A DNA stretch of 14,397 bases, taken from contig DSBS01000081.1 of assembly GCA_011045925.1 (NCBI GenBank), positions 1 through 14,397 on the forward strand, read 5' to 3'. The notes beneath the pieces were generated by a model. The model did no database searches. It was not told where the DNA came from and saw nothing but the letters and a program-made list of their open reading frames with translations. Of this stretch, positions 1 through 6,476 are shown piece by piece (positions within the stretch are counted from its first letter, which is position 1; each line of letters starts with the position of its first letter). The position numbers were made by a program, and so were the translations under genes. The stretch comes from Candidatus Woesearchaeota archaeon. GTDB taxonomy: Archaea > Nanobdellota > Nanobdellia > Woesearchaeales > JASKKU01.

Positions 1-49
1 ATACAGTGTATGTAGAGCCTCCAACTAGCTGTATTTTTCGCTTATTCAT
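1..49 (-). CDS. Partial gene start: AbrB/PhoU-type regulator (N-terminus only)
   Basis: Only the first 16 codons lie in the window, on the minus strand from an ATG at 49; the rest runs off the left edge. They encode MNKRKIQLVGGSTYTV. This is the typical opening of archaeal proteins with an N-terminal SpoVT/AbrB-like swapped-hairpin domain followed by PhoU-like helices (phosphate uptake regulators), where a K-x-Q-L-x-G-G-S-T-Y-x-V motif is common. A strong TATA box (66-80) is centred about 25 bases upstream of the ATG, which fits a leaderless mRNA and supports this start. The family name rests on this short motif alone, so the domain content beyond it is inference. Confidence 0.6.
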   Translation of the reverse strand, partial: MNKRKIQLVGGSTYTV

Positions 50-65
50 AATAAATAAAACCAGC

Positions 66-80
66 CTTAAATATATAAAT
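66..80 (-). promoter_or_regulatory. TATA box for the partial AbrB/PhoU-like gene
   Basis: Read on the minus strand this is ATTTATATATTTAAG, a near-ideal archaeal box A. Its centre is about 25 bases before the minus-strand ATG at 49, the spacing expected for a leaderless transcript. Confidence 0.6.
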
Positions 81-136
81 CTTGTGGAAATTGCTATCTT
101 CTGAAGCGTGCCTGCCTTTTCGAAAAAAAGCACAAT

Positions 137-146
137 CTTTTTAAAC
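137..146 (+). promoter_or_regulatory. Probable TATA box for the zinc-ribbon/aEF1B pair
   Basis: CTTTTTAAAC is centred about 35 bases before the ATG at 177, so transcription would start near 167 and leave a leader of about 10 bases holding a weak GTGAT ribosome-binding site (168-172). Confidence 0.45.
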
Positions 147-176
147 AATTGCAAAATCCTTGGAATAGTGATAATT

Positions 177-341
177 ATGGCGAAAGAGCTGTGCACATCG
201 TGCAAAACAGACATCTCAAACCTCTCTGGAACAGTGCATTTCAAGTGCCCTGAATGTAGCGAAGCGGTAATTAGGTGCGTAAACTGCAGAAGAAGGGGGG
301 TTGCTTATACATGCCCAAGCTGTGGTTTCACTGGGCCTTGA
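177..341 (+). CDS. Small four-knuckle zinc-ribbon protein (COG2888 type)
   Basis: This 54-residue protein has four CxxC pairs: C6/C9, C24/C27, C34/C37 and C46/C49. That is the pattern of the archaeal small zinc-finger family predicted to bind RNA and act in translation (COG2888; Haloferax HVO_2753 is a studied member). It should bind two zinc ions. The start at 177 is chosen over an upstream in-frame GTG (108) because family members begin with a few residues before the first CxxC and because GTGAT lies just upstream. The aEF1B gene follows 22 bases later, a pairing often kept in archaea, which supports a translation role. The exact biochemical role is not settled; family assignment is confident. 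Confidence 0.85.
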   Translation: MAKELCTSCKTDISNLSGTVHFKCPECSEAVIRCVNCRRRGVAYTCPSCGFTGP

Positions 342-352
342 TTTTCTCAATT

Positions 353-359
353 AGGTGAT
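353..359 (+). promoter_or_regulatory. Ribosome-binding site deciding the aEF1B start
   Basis: AGGTGAT ends five bases before the ATG at 364. The in-frame GTG at 355 is part of this site, so ATG 364 is the better start. Confidence 0.65.
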
Positions 360-363
360 AACT

Positions 364-642
364 ATGGGAACTATGATAATACATATAAGAATCATGCCTG
401 AGTCAATAGAAGCAGATGTGGATAAGTTAAGCCAGGCAGTAAAGGAAAAGATTACCTCAGAAGCCCCGGTGGATGATGTCAAGCTGAGCATAACTGATGT
501 TGCTTTCGGGCTTAAGGCGGTTAATGCCTATTTTGTTATTGATGAGGGATTTAATGATTTTGATGTCCTTGAAGAAAAGATCCGTGAGATAGAAGGTGTG
601 TCCTCAACAGAAATCGTTGACATGAGAAGGGCTCTTGGCTGA
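364..642 (+). CDS. ef1b: Elongation factor 1-beta (aEF1B)
   Basis: This is the nucleotide-exchange factor that reloads elongation factor aEF1A with GTP during translation. The 92-residue product matches the roughly 90 residues typical of archaeal aEF1B. It opens with a first beta strand (MGTMIIHIRIMPES), has the acidic helix region around residues 16-34, and contains the family segment PVDDVKLSITDVAFGLKAV near residues 36-54. The C-terminal strand ends with a VDMRRALG motif. It is probably cotranscribed with the zinc-ribbon gene upstream. It converges on Trm1 with only 14 bases between stop codons, and T-rich runs there probably end its transcript. Confidence 0.93.
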   Translation: MGTMIIHIRIMPESIEADVDKLSQAVKEKITSEAPVDDVKLSITDVAFGLKAVNAYFVIDEGFNDFDVLEEKIREIEGVSSTEIVDMRRALG

Positions 643-645
643 TGG

Positions 646-660
646 GATTTTTCTTTTTAT
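646..660 (+). terminator. T-tract terminator of the zinc-ribbon/aEF1B operon
   Basis: Two T5 runs (648-652 and 654-658) follow the aEF1B stop codon directly, as is usual for archaeal termination. The second overlaps the 3' end of the convergent Trm1 gene. Confidence 0.45.
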
Positions 661-1760
661 TGTTGTTGCTGCTTTATAATCTTCTCAATCTCTTTCAGGC
701 CTGCTTTTGTTTTTACCCCTGTTCCGGAAAAGTGTGTTCTTGATGCACAGAAGCCTTTTTCTCTTAGCTTATCTATCACTTTTATAATCCTTGGCGGGCT
801 TGTCCGTAGCTTTTTTGCTATTTCATGAAGCTCGTAGAACCCAAAAGCCTTGGTTTCTGTTTCATCAGCCAGGGTTTTCAGAAGCTTGCCTGGATCTTTT
901 TCAGGCTCAGCAATAGCGAGCATTTCCTTAATCAAGGCATCATCATTCAGCTCTCCCGCCCAGAGAGGTCCAAAACAGGCCTTTTCAGGGTTATTCCGGG
1001 CCTCAAAATCAAGACCATCAACCCTTAAGTGCTTAAACTCCCTGAAAACCCTGTTGCACTGCTCTTTTCCTTTTCTAACATGAAAGAAAACCCTGAAATA
1101 ATGCTCAGAGCAGTAGGATAGCGCAGGAAATAGGGCCTTGTCATACTGCATTCCAGCCATTTGCACCTTTCTTATAAGTATTCTCAGCCCAATCTCTTTC
1201 ATAAGAAAATTCCTGATAGGAACCGCCCAATACTTTCTTCTGCAGGCTTGCGGGTAGGTGCCACATAAAGCGGCAGTGTCAGTTGCAGTAACAGCAATAA
1301 TGCCTTTGTTTCTTATTGATTTAACAGCAGAATCCAAAAAAGGGTTTGGCGAGCCAAAGGGGTCAATATCAATATAATCAAAAGGCCTTTGCTTCAGAAT
1401 AAATTCATTTGCATCCTCTTTAAAAACAGGAAAGGCAAGGTTGTTCTTCTTAAGGCCTTTCTTAATTGCTTTAAAGCAGTCTTCATTCATATCATTAAAC
1501 AAAATTTCTTTGCTTACATCAGGGCATTCCAAGGCAATCCTTATTCCTCTTGCACCCGAGGCAGCTAAAGGAAGTGCAATTCTCACAGGCTTTGCTCTAG
1601 GTTTGGCTTTATCACTGAAGTAGCTCTTAATAAGCAGCACAGCCATACTTCTGTTAAGCTCCATTCTGGGGTTATAAAATACATTCAGCTTTTTTGAGAT
1701 CTTATCTTCCAGCGAAGCATAAAATTCCGCTTTCCCTTCCTTGACCAGAGAGTTTTTCAT
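657..1760 (-). CDS. trm1: tRNA (guanine26-N2)-dimethyltransferase Trm1
   Basis: The enzyme uses S-adenosylmethionine to make m2,2G at position 26 of tRNA. The 367-residue length is normal for archaeal Trm1. Visible family motifs: N-terminal VKEGKAEF, VFYNPRMELNR (residues 27-37), a SAM-binding SGARGIR loop (68-74), the signature catalytic DIDPFGSP (131-138), and GPLWAGEL (264-271). The C-terminal portion, about 300-362, forms the expected winged-helix domain. I do not see the CxxC pairs that I recall from some relatives between the catalytic core and GPLWAGEL; only single cysteines C235 and C262 are there. It is divergent from the HerA-like gene and convergent with aEF1B. Assignment is firm. 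Confidence 0.94.
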   Translation of the reverse strand: MKNSLVKEGKAEFYASLEDKISKKLNVFYNPRMELNRSMAVLLIKSYFSDKAKPRAKPVRIALPLAASGARGIRIALECPDVSKEILFNDMNEDCFKAIKKGLKKNNLAFPVFKEDANEFILKQRPFDYIDIDPFGSPNPFLDSAVKSIRNKGIIAVTATDTAALCGTYPQACRRKYWAVPIRNFLMKEIGLRILIRKVQMAGMQYDKALFPALSYCSEHYFRVFFHVRKGKEQCNRVFREFKHLRVDGLDFEARNNPEKACFGPLWAGELNDDALIKEMLAIAEPEKDPGKLLKTLADETETKAFGFYELHEIAKKLRTSPPRIIKVIDKLREKGFCASRTHFSGTGVKTKAGLKEIEKIIKQQQQ

Positions 1761-1812
1761 TTTAAGATTGTTTTTGGTTTATTTGATGTTCTTTTAGCTG
1801 ATTGCCTGCAAT

Positions 1813-1833
1813 TCTATAAAAAGCTTTTTAAAG
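1813..1833 (+). promoter_or_regulatory. TATA box for the HerA-like gene
   Basis: CTATAAAAAGCTTTTTAAAG lies here. The TTTAAA core (1827-1832) is about 25 bases before the ATG at 1855, the leaderless spacing. Confidence 0.55.
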
Positions 1834-1854
1834 TGAATGCGTCCTTAATGCTTT

Positions 1855-3213
1855 ATGTTTGATATTGTGATTGGAAGAAGCAAGAAAAACCTTGAGAAAT
1901 TTGGCTCTGAAGGGACAGTCTTTCTTGGAAAGCAGTATGTCAGCATGGGTCAGTATGTCTCACTTTCGAATAGGGTTTTTGTGGATGTCTCCACAAGCCA
2001 CAGCATCTTTATCTGTGGAAAAAGAGGCTCAGGCAAGTCTTACACTATGGGGGTTATTGCAGAAGGAATTGCTGACCTTCCTGAAGAGATTAAAACAAAC
2101 CTTAGCGCAGTGATTCTTGACACAATGGGAATTTACTGGACAATGAAATTCCCAAACAGGGATGATGCAGACCTTCTTGAAAAGTGGGGACTGAAGCACA
2201 AGAGCCTAGATGTTAAGATTTTTACTCCAAGCGGCTATTTTGACCTTTTTAAGGAAAGGGGAATTCCTACAGACTACCCCTTCTCAATAAAGCCAAGCGA
2301 GCTAAGTGCTTCTGACTGGCTTAATGTATTTGTGCTCGAAAAGAATTCAGAATCCGGGGCTTTAATTGAAAAGATAATAAACCGGCTCTCTAAGCGCAGT
2401 GAGGATTATGGCTTTGATGAAATACTCTCAGAAATTGACCAGGAAGACTTTTCAAGAGAGATAAAGCTGATTGTAAGAAATCGGTTTGGCAACGCACAAA
2501 ATTGGGGACTTTTTTCAAAGTCAGGAACAGACTTAGGCCAGATTATCGCGCCTGGGCAGATTAGCATAATCGATGTGAGCTGCTATGCAACAATCCCGGG
2601 TGCAGAGAATCTGAAGTCGCTTGCTATTGGATTGGTTGCACAGAAAGCTTTTGAAGAAAGAATGAAGAGCAGGCGCTCAGAGGAATTCAGGGAGGTTAAT
2701 TCTGCTGTAAACCTGTTCAGCTCAGAGACATCAACTTCAATGGACAATCCAATGGTGTGGTTTATTATTGACGAAGCCCATGAGTTCCTTCCAAAGGCAG
2801 GCACTACTGGAGCTTCAGATGCTCTGATTACTATTCTTAGGGAAGGCAGGCAGCCCGGGGTTTCTCTGATTCTCGCGACCCAGCAGCCCGGGAAGATACA
2901 TTCAGATGTTATTACGCAGAGCGATATTGTCATCTCACATAGGCTTACAGCAAAAATAGATGTTGACTCCCTTGGAATGATTATGCAGAGCTATATGAGA
3001 GAAAGCCTTAACCAGGCAATAGACTCTTTGCCCCGGGAAACCGGAGCAGCCCTAATATTTGATGACGATAATGAGAGGCTTTTTCCAATAAGGGTTAGGC
3101 CAAGGTTTACCTGGCATGGTGGATCTGCCCCATCTGCAATCAGGGTAAGAAGAGAGCTTTTTAAGGACATCAGAAGAGATTACCTTAAGTGGGAGCATGA
3201 AAGAAGCCAGTGA
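1855..3213 (+). CDS. HerA-family P-loop ATPase (DUF87 type)
   Basis: This is a hexameric DNA-translocase type ATPase of the HerA/FtsK superfamily. HerA usually works with the nuclease NurA in end resection at double-strand breaks. The 452-residue protein has a short N-terminal beta-rich part (about 1-48, possibly a HAS-barrel), Walker A GKRGSGKS (55-62), Walker B VWFIIDEAHE (301-310, with D306 and E307), a REGRQPG segment (329-335) that carries the expected arginine finger, and an ATQQP sensor (341-345). NurA is not a neighbour, so whether this is true HerA or a related DUF87 ATPase cannot be settled from context. A leaderless promoter precedes it. Superfamily assignment is firm, role is inferred. 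Confidence 0.88.
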   Translation: MFDIVIGRSKKNLEKFGSEGTVFLGKQYVSMGQYVSLSNRVFVDVSTSHSIFICGKRGSGKSYTMGVIAEGIADLPEEIKTNLSAVILDTMGIYWTMKFPNRDDADLLEKWGLKHKSLDVKIFTPSGYFDLFKERGIPTDYPFSIKPSELSASDWLNVFVLEKNSESGALIEKIINRLSKRSEDYGFDEILSEIDQEDFSREIKLIVRNRFGNAQNWGLFSKSGTDLGQIIAPGQISIIDVSCYATIPGAENLKSLAIGLVAQKAFEERMKSRRSEEFREVNSAVNLFSSETSTSMDNPMVWFIIDEAHEFLPKAGTTGASDALITILREGRQPGVSLILATQQPGKIHSDVITQSDIVISHRLTAKIDVDSLGMIMQSYMRESLNQAIDSLPRETGAALIFDDDNERLFPIRVRPRFTWHGGSAPSAIRVRRELFKDIRRDYLKWEHERSQ

Positions 3214-3258
3214 TGGCCATTAATTTCTCTTAACATTGAGAACAAGGTTATTTTGTGC

Positions 3259-3265
3259 TTTTTTT
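3259..3265 (+). terminator. T7 tract after the HerA-like gene
   Basis: A run of seven Ts lies 46 bases after the stop codon, in the gap to the convergent ZIP gene. It is a plausible archaeal terminator for the plus strand. Confidence 0.4.
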
Positions 3266-3274
3266 AGTTGCTGG

Positions 3275-4135
3275 CTAGTGAGCATGCCCCCCAAAGTAAG
3301 CAATTAATGCCATCAGGGCAAGGCCGAAGATTATTGATAAGATATGAATTATGGTTTCTTTCAGCCCGCATCTCTGGTGAAGTTCAGGAACAAGGTTTGC
3401 AGCTGCAATGTAAATAAAAGTCCCGGCAGAGAAAGGAAGCAGGAAAAAGCTGAATCCCTGTATTCGTGAATGAAGCAAAAAGGAGATGAGAACGCCAAGT
3501 ATAGCAGTAGTGGCTGAAAGAAAATTAAAAAGTAGTGCCTTCTTTTTTGAAAGCCCTGCATAGAGCAATATCCCAAAGTCAGCAATCTCCTGGGGCACTT
3601 CATGAAAGATTACCGAGATAGTTGCTGCAATTCCAATAGGAATGCTCACAATATAGCTCCCTGCAATAACAAGGCCGTCAACAAAGTTATGGACACCATC
3701 TCCGATTAGGTTTATCGGGGCAAGCCTGTATGCATGCCCATGCCCTGTTCTGCACTCTTTTGAATTCTTTTTGTGGCTGTGATGATAATGTATAAACTTT
3801 TCAAGCAGGAAAAAAGCAAGAAACCCGGAGAAGACTCCAATTGCAACCCTGAACCCATGCTGAGCTCCATTTTGGTGCCCGTCTTGGATAAGTTCGCTTT
3901 CATGCCCATGTTCATTAATGTGCTCGTGTTCATGCTCATGAGGAGCATTTTCGTATGCTTCTGGCAGGAAATGAAAAAAAACAGTGCCAAGCAGTGTGCC
4001 AACCGAAAGGCTTAGCAGAACCAGCAGAACATTGTCAGGAACCTTTTTTTTAAGCATGAAGGGAATAAATGCAATAACAGCAATAAGAGAAACTGCAATA
4101 ACACTAACCATAGCATAGACAAAAGCAGGTGCCAT
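3275..4135 (-). CDS. ZIP-family divalent metal transporter
   Basis: This predicted inner-membrane permease (286 residues, about eight hydrophobic segments) should import zinc, iron or similar ions into the cytoplasm. The two hallmark metal-site motifs are present: HNFVDG in the fourth helix (residues 149-154) and HEVPQE in the fifth (178-183). The loop after helix 2 is very histidine-rich (HEHEHEHINEHGH, 66-78), and a second cluster lies at 116-134 (HYHHSHKK and GHGH); both probably capture metal. The C-terminus also ends in HAH. It is closest to the ZupT/GufA/SLC39 group; the exact ion cannot be read from sequence. It is divergent from the glycosyltransferase-like gene and each has its own TATA box. 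Confidence 0.93.
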   Translation of the reverse strand: MAPAFVYAMVSVIAVSLIAVIAFIPFMLKKKVPDNVLLVLLSLSVGTLLGTVFFHFLPEAYENAPHEHEHEHINEHGHESELIQDGHQNGAQHGFRVAIGVFSGFLAFFLLEKFIHYHHSHKKNSKECRTGHGHAYRLAPINLIGDGVHNFVDGLVIAGSYIVSIPIGIAATISVIFHEVPQEIADFGILLYAGLSKKKALLFNFLSATTAILGVLISFLLHSRIQGFSFFLLPFSAGTFIYIAAANLVPELHQRCGLKETIIHILSIIFGLALMALIAYFGGHAH

Positions 4136-4158
4136 TGGTTTTTAGGGGTTTTAAATCC

Positions 4159-4167
4159 TTTTAAATT
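4159..4167 (-). promoter_or_regulatory. TATA box for the ZIP transporter gene
   Basis: AATTTAAAA on the minus strand is centred about 27 bases before the ATG at 4135. A second AT-rich run (4149-4156) is too close to be the main box. Confidence 0.5.
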
Positions 4168-4193
4168 CTTTTTGTTTGCAGAAAACCGAATCC

Positions 4194-4203
4194 TTTTTAA
4201 AAT
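4194..4203 (+). promoter_or_regulatory. TATA box for the glycosyltransferase-like gene
   Basis: TTTTTAAAAT is centred about 25 bases before the ATG at 4223. This leaderless spacing supports 4223 over the upstream in-frame ATG at 4172. Confidence 0.55.
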
Positions 4204-4222
4204 AGACTTAAATAAAGGTAGT

Positions 4223-5047
4223 ATGAAGCATGCAATCATAACTTTTTGCGACAGCAAGTATGGGGACTTTCTTGTAAAACACTGGCTGGGCTCGCTAAAG
4301 GCAAATGTAAATCTTGCTAATATTGATGTAGTTGTGCTTGATTACGGGCTTTCCGGTGATCAGGTGAGGCAACTTAGAAATAATGGGGTAATCTTAATTA
4401 AGTGCAAGAGAGACGGCTTTCCTGGCGCTACAAAGTTTAGGGACATAGAAAGATTTCTTTCGGAAAACAATTACGATCAGGTGTTGAACTGTGATGCGGG
4501 GGATATTATCTTTCAAACTGACATTAGCAATATCTTTGAGCAGGACAAGAACACCTTTAGGGGCGTATGTGAACCTGTAAGAACCCCTTTTGAAAAGTTT
4601 TTTGTACCTGGGTTTTTTGATAAGGAGACTGCCCAAAAGATTAAAAAGACCTTAAAAGGCAAAAAGATTGTAAACGGTGGCTTCATTATGGCTTCTTCAT
4701 CATTGTTCAAGAAGTTGTGCAAGGAAGGTCTTGAAATGATTAAAGAGAATAAGTTTGGGCCGGACCAGCTAGTTGTTTCTTATATATTTCACAGGGACGG
4801 GTTTGTTGACATTGGGATTGATTATAATTTTGTAGTTCTTTCCTCGCCTGAAGAATTCTATGTAAAGAAAGGCGAATTATTTTTTAAGAATGGAAAGAAA
4901 ATACCAGTTGTTCATAATGCCGGCAGGTTTGGCATCTTAAGGCCAATCTTAAGGTTTGGCTTTGGAAAAGATAGAAACCGTGTTAATAAGGCTAGGCTTA
5001 CAATTCTAAGAGACCTTGTAAGAGCTTCTTCTGTTATAGACAAATAA
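4223..5047 (+). CDS. GT-A fold glycosyltransferase-like protein (GT8-like)
   Basis: The 274-residue product has the order of motifs expected of a nucleotide-sugar glycosyltransferase with GT-A fold. It opens with a first strand AIITFCD (4-10), has VVVLDYGLS (37-44), then an acidic CDAGDIIF motif (90-97) in the place of the metal-binding DxD, NGGFIMAS (151-158), a GPDQ motif (179-182) and HNAG (231-234), which would close the metal site. This resembles family GT8. No signal peptide or membrane span is seen, so it should act in the cytoplasm. Donor and acceptor sugars are unknown. No other glycan genes are next to it. The start at 4223 is set by the TATA box and by the position of the first beta strand. 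Confidence 0.65.
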   Translation: MKHAIITFCDSKYGDFLVKHWLGSLKANVNLANIDVVVLDYGLSGDQVRQLRNNGVILIKCKRDGFPGATKFRDIERFLSENNYDQVLNCDAGDIIFQTDISNIFEQDKNTFRGVCEPVRTPFEKFFVPGFFDKETAQKIKKTLKGKKIVNGGFIMASSSLFKKLCKEGLEMIKENKFGPDQLVVSYIFHRDGFVDIGIDYNFVVLSSPEEFYVKKGELFFKNGKKIPVVHNAGRFGILRPILRFGFGKDRNRVNKARLTILRDLVRASSVIDK

Positions 5048-5084
5048 GAACAAGCTTAAATCACCTTTTAGCCTGAAAACTCAG

Positions 5085-5097
5085 TTAAATTTAAAAA
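5085..5097 (+). promoter_or_regulatory. TATA box for the aminopeptidase-PAN operon
   Basis: TTAAATTTAAAAA lies here. Its core is 26-29 bases before the ATG at 5121 and favours that start over the in-frame GTG at 5100. Confidence 0.55.
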
Positions 5098-5120
5098 CAG
5101 TGGCTTGTTTTATCAGAATT

Positions 5121-6476
5121 ATGCAACCCAAATTAAGCTTTGACAGGTCTTCAGGATGGCTAAGAGTAAAAGAAAGCAAAAAAAAGAAAATATTTGATTT
5201 CTCTTCAGAATACCTTAATTTCCTTAACGCCTGCAAAACAGAAAGAGAGTCTGTTGATTTCATTAAAAAAGAGGCAGAAAAAAAAGGCTTCAGGAATATT
5301 AACGGCTCAAGAAAGCTTAAGTCTGGAGATAAGGTTTTCTACGAAAGCAATTCCAAGAACATATTTCTTGCTGTGGTTGGGCAGCCTAAGATTAATGTAG
5401 TGGTATCCCACCTGGATTCGCCAAGGCTTGACCTCAAGCCTCTCCCTCTTATTGAAGAGTCAGGCATTGCTTTCCTAAAAACGCATTATTATGGAGGCAT
5501 TAAGAAGTACCAATGGCTTAACATCCCGCTTGAAATGCGAGGAGTTGTCATGTCCAAAGGAAAAAAAATTAATGTCTCTATCGGCGAAAAGGATGACCTT
5601 TATTTTACTATTACAGACCTTCTGCCCCACCTGTCGCAGAAGCAGATGGAGAAAAAGGCTTCAGAGTTTGTAGAAGGTGAAGACCTTAACATGATCTTTG
5701 GGAATATGCCTTCGGACTCTAAGAAAAAGGTTAAGGAGAGCATGCTCTCCCTACTAAATAAGAAATACGGCATGATTGAGGAAGACTTTGTTTCAGCTGA
5801 GCTTGAGCTGGTTCCTGCGTTTAAGGCAAAGGACCTGGGGCTTGACAGAAGCATGATGGGAGGCTACGCCCATGATGACAGGTCTTGTAGCTATGCCTTG
5901 CTTAGGGCAGTTTTGGACTCATCAAAGCCAAAGCCAACATCAATCGCGCTTTTTGTAGATAAGGAGGAGATTGGCTCTGAAGGGAACACCAGTGCTGGCT
6001 CAATGCATTTTGTTAACTTCCTTGAAATGCTAAAGGAAAAATGCAGCTGGAAAGAAAGGATAAATGAGATTCTTATATCAGGTGAGTCTATATCAGCAGA
6101 TGTTACCTCTGCTTTTGACCCTTTTAAAAAGGATGTTTTTGATGTGAACAACTCAAACGAGCTCTCAAAAGGGGTTTCAATCGAGAAATACAACGGCTCA
6201 GGAGGAAAATATTACGGAAATGATGCCAGCGCTGAGTTCTTTTACAGGATAAGAAGCCTTGCAAACAAGAATAAGGTAATCTGGCAGACTGGCGAAATAG
6301 GGAAGGTAGACATTGGCGGCGGTGGCACAGTGGCAGTGTTCCTTGCTAAGCTTGGGATAAATGTTATTGATGCAGGTATTCCTGTGCTTGGAATGCATTC
6401 GCCTTTTGAGGTTATTAGCAAGCTTGACTTGTATGAAACTTACAGGCTTTACAGGGTGTTTTTAAATGAGCAGTGA
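5121..6476 (+). CDS. M18 family aminopeptidase (aspartyl aminopeptidase type)
   Basis: This is a dinuclear-zinc aminopeptidase that trims N-terminal residues from peptides. The family typically prefers acidic residues and forms large tetrahedral dodecamers. The 451-residue length fits M18. The predicted metal and catalytic residues are all in family motifs: H97 and D99 (SHLDSPRLD), D252 (AHDDRS), E282/E283 (DKEEIGSEGN), D327 (SADVTSAFDP) and H426 (GMHSPFE). The start at ATG 5121 is set by the leaderless TATA spacing. Its last 11 bases overlap the start of the PAN-like ATPase, so the two are translated from one mRNA. That suggests it finishes peptides released by the proteasome. Substrate preference is inferred from the family. 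Confidence 0.92.
   Translation: MQPKLSFDRSSGWLRVKESKKKKIFDFSSEYLNFLNACKTERESVDFIKKEAEKKGFRNINGSRKLKSGDKVFYESNSKNIFLAVVGQPKINVVVSHLDSPRLDLKPLPLIEESGIAFLKTHYYGGIKKYQWLNIPLEMRGVVMSKGKKINVSIGEKDDLYFTITDLLPHLSQKQMEKKASEFVEGEDLNMIFGNMPSDSKKKVKESMLSLLNKKYGMIEEDFVSAELELVPAFKAKDLGLDRSMMGGYAHDDRSCSYALLRAVLDSSKPKPTSIALFVDKEEIGSEGNTSAGSMHFVNFLEMLKEKCSWKERINEILISGESISADVTSAFDPFKKDVFDVNNSNELSKGVSIEKYNGSGGKYYGNDASAEFFYRIRSLANKNKVIWQTGEIGKVDIGGGGTVAVFLAKLGINVIDAGIPVLGMHSPFEVISKLDLYETYRLYRVFLNEQ

Noticed and set aside
104..146. GTGC...GCAC stem enclosing TTTTCGAAAA, followed by a T5 run, as a possible small RNA or terminator
   Set aside because: The arms are only four bases with unequal spacers; the T run is better explained as the TATA-type box of the zinc-ribbon gene.
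2583..2933. Minus-strand frame of 116 codons inside the HerA-like gene
   Set aside because: It covers the Walker B and sensor region of a clearly real ATPase on the other strand and has no start signals.
3712..4015. Open frames on both strands within the ZIP transporter gene, including one on the plus strand of about 80 codons
   Set aside because: They mirror the histidine-rich loop codons of the real gene in other frames, have no promoter or ribosome-binding site and no recognisable composition.
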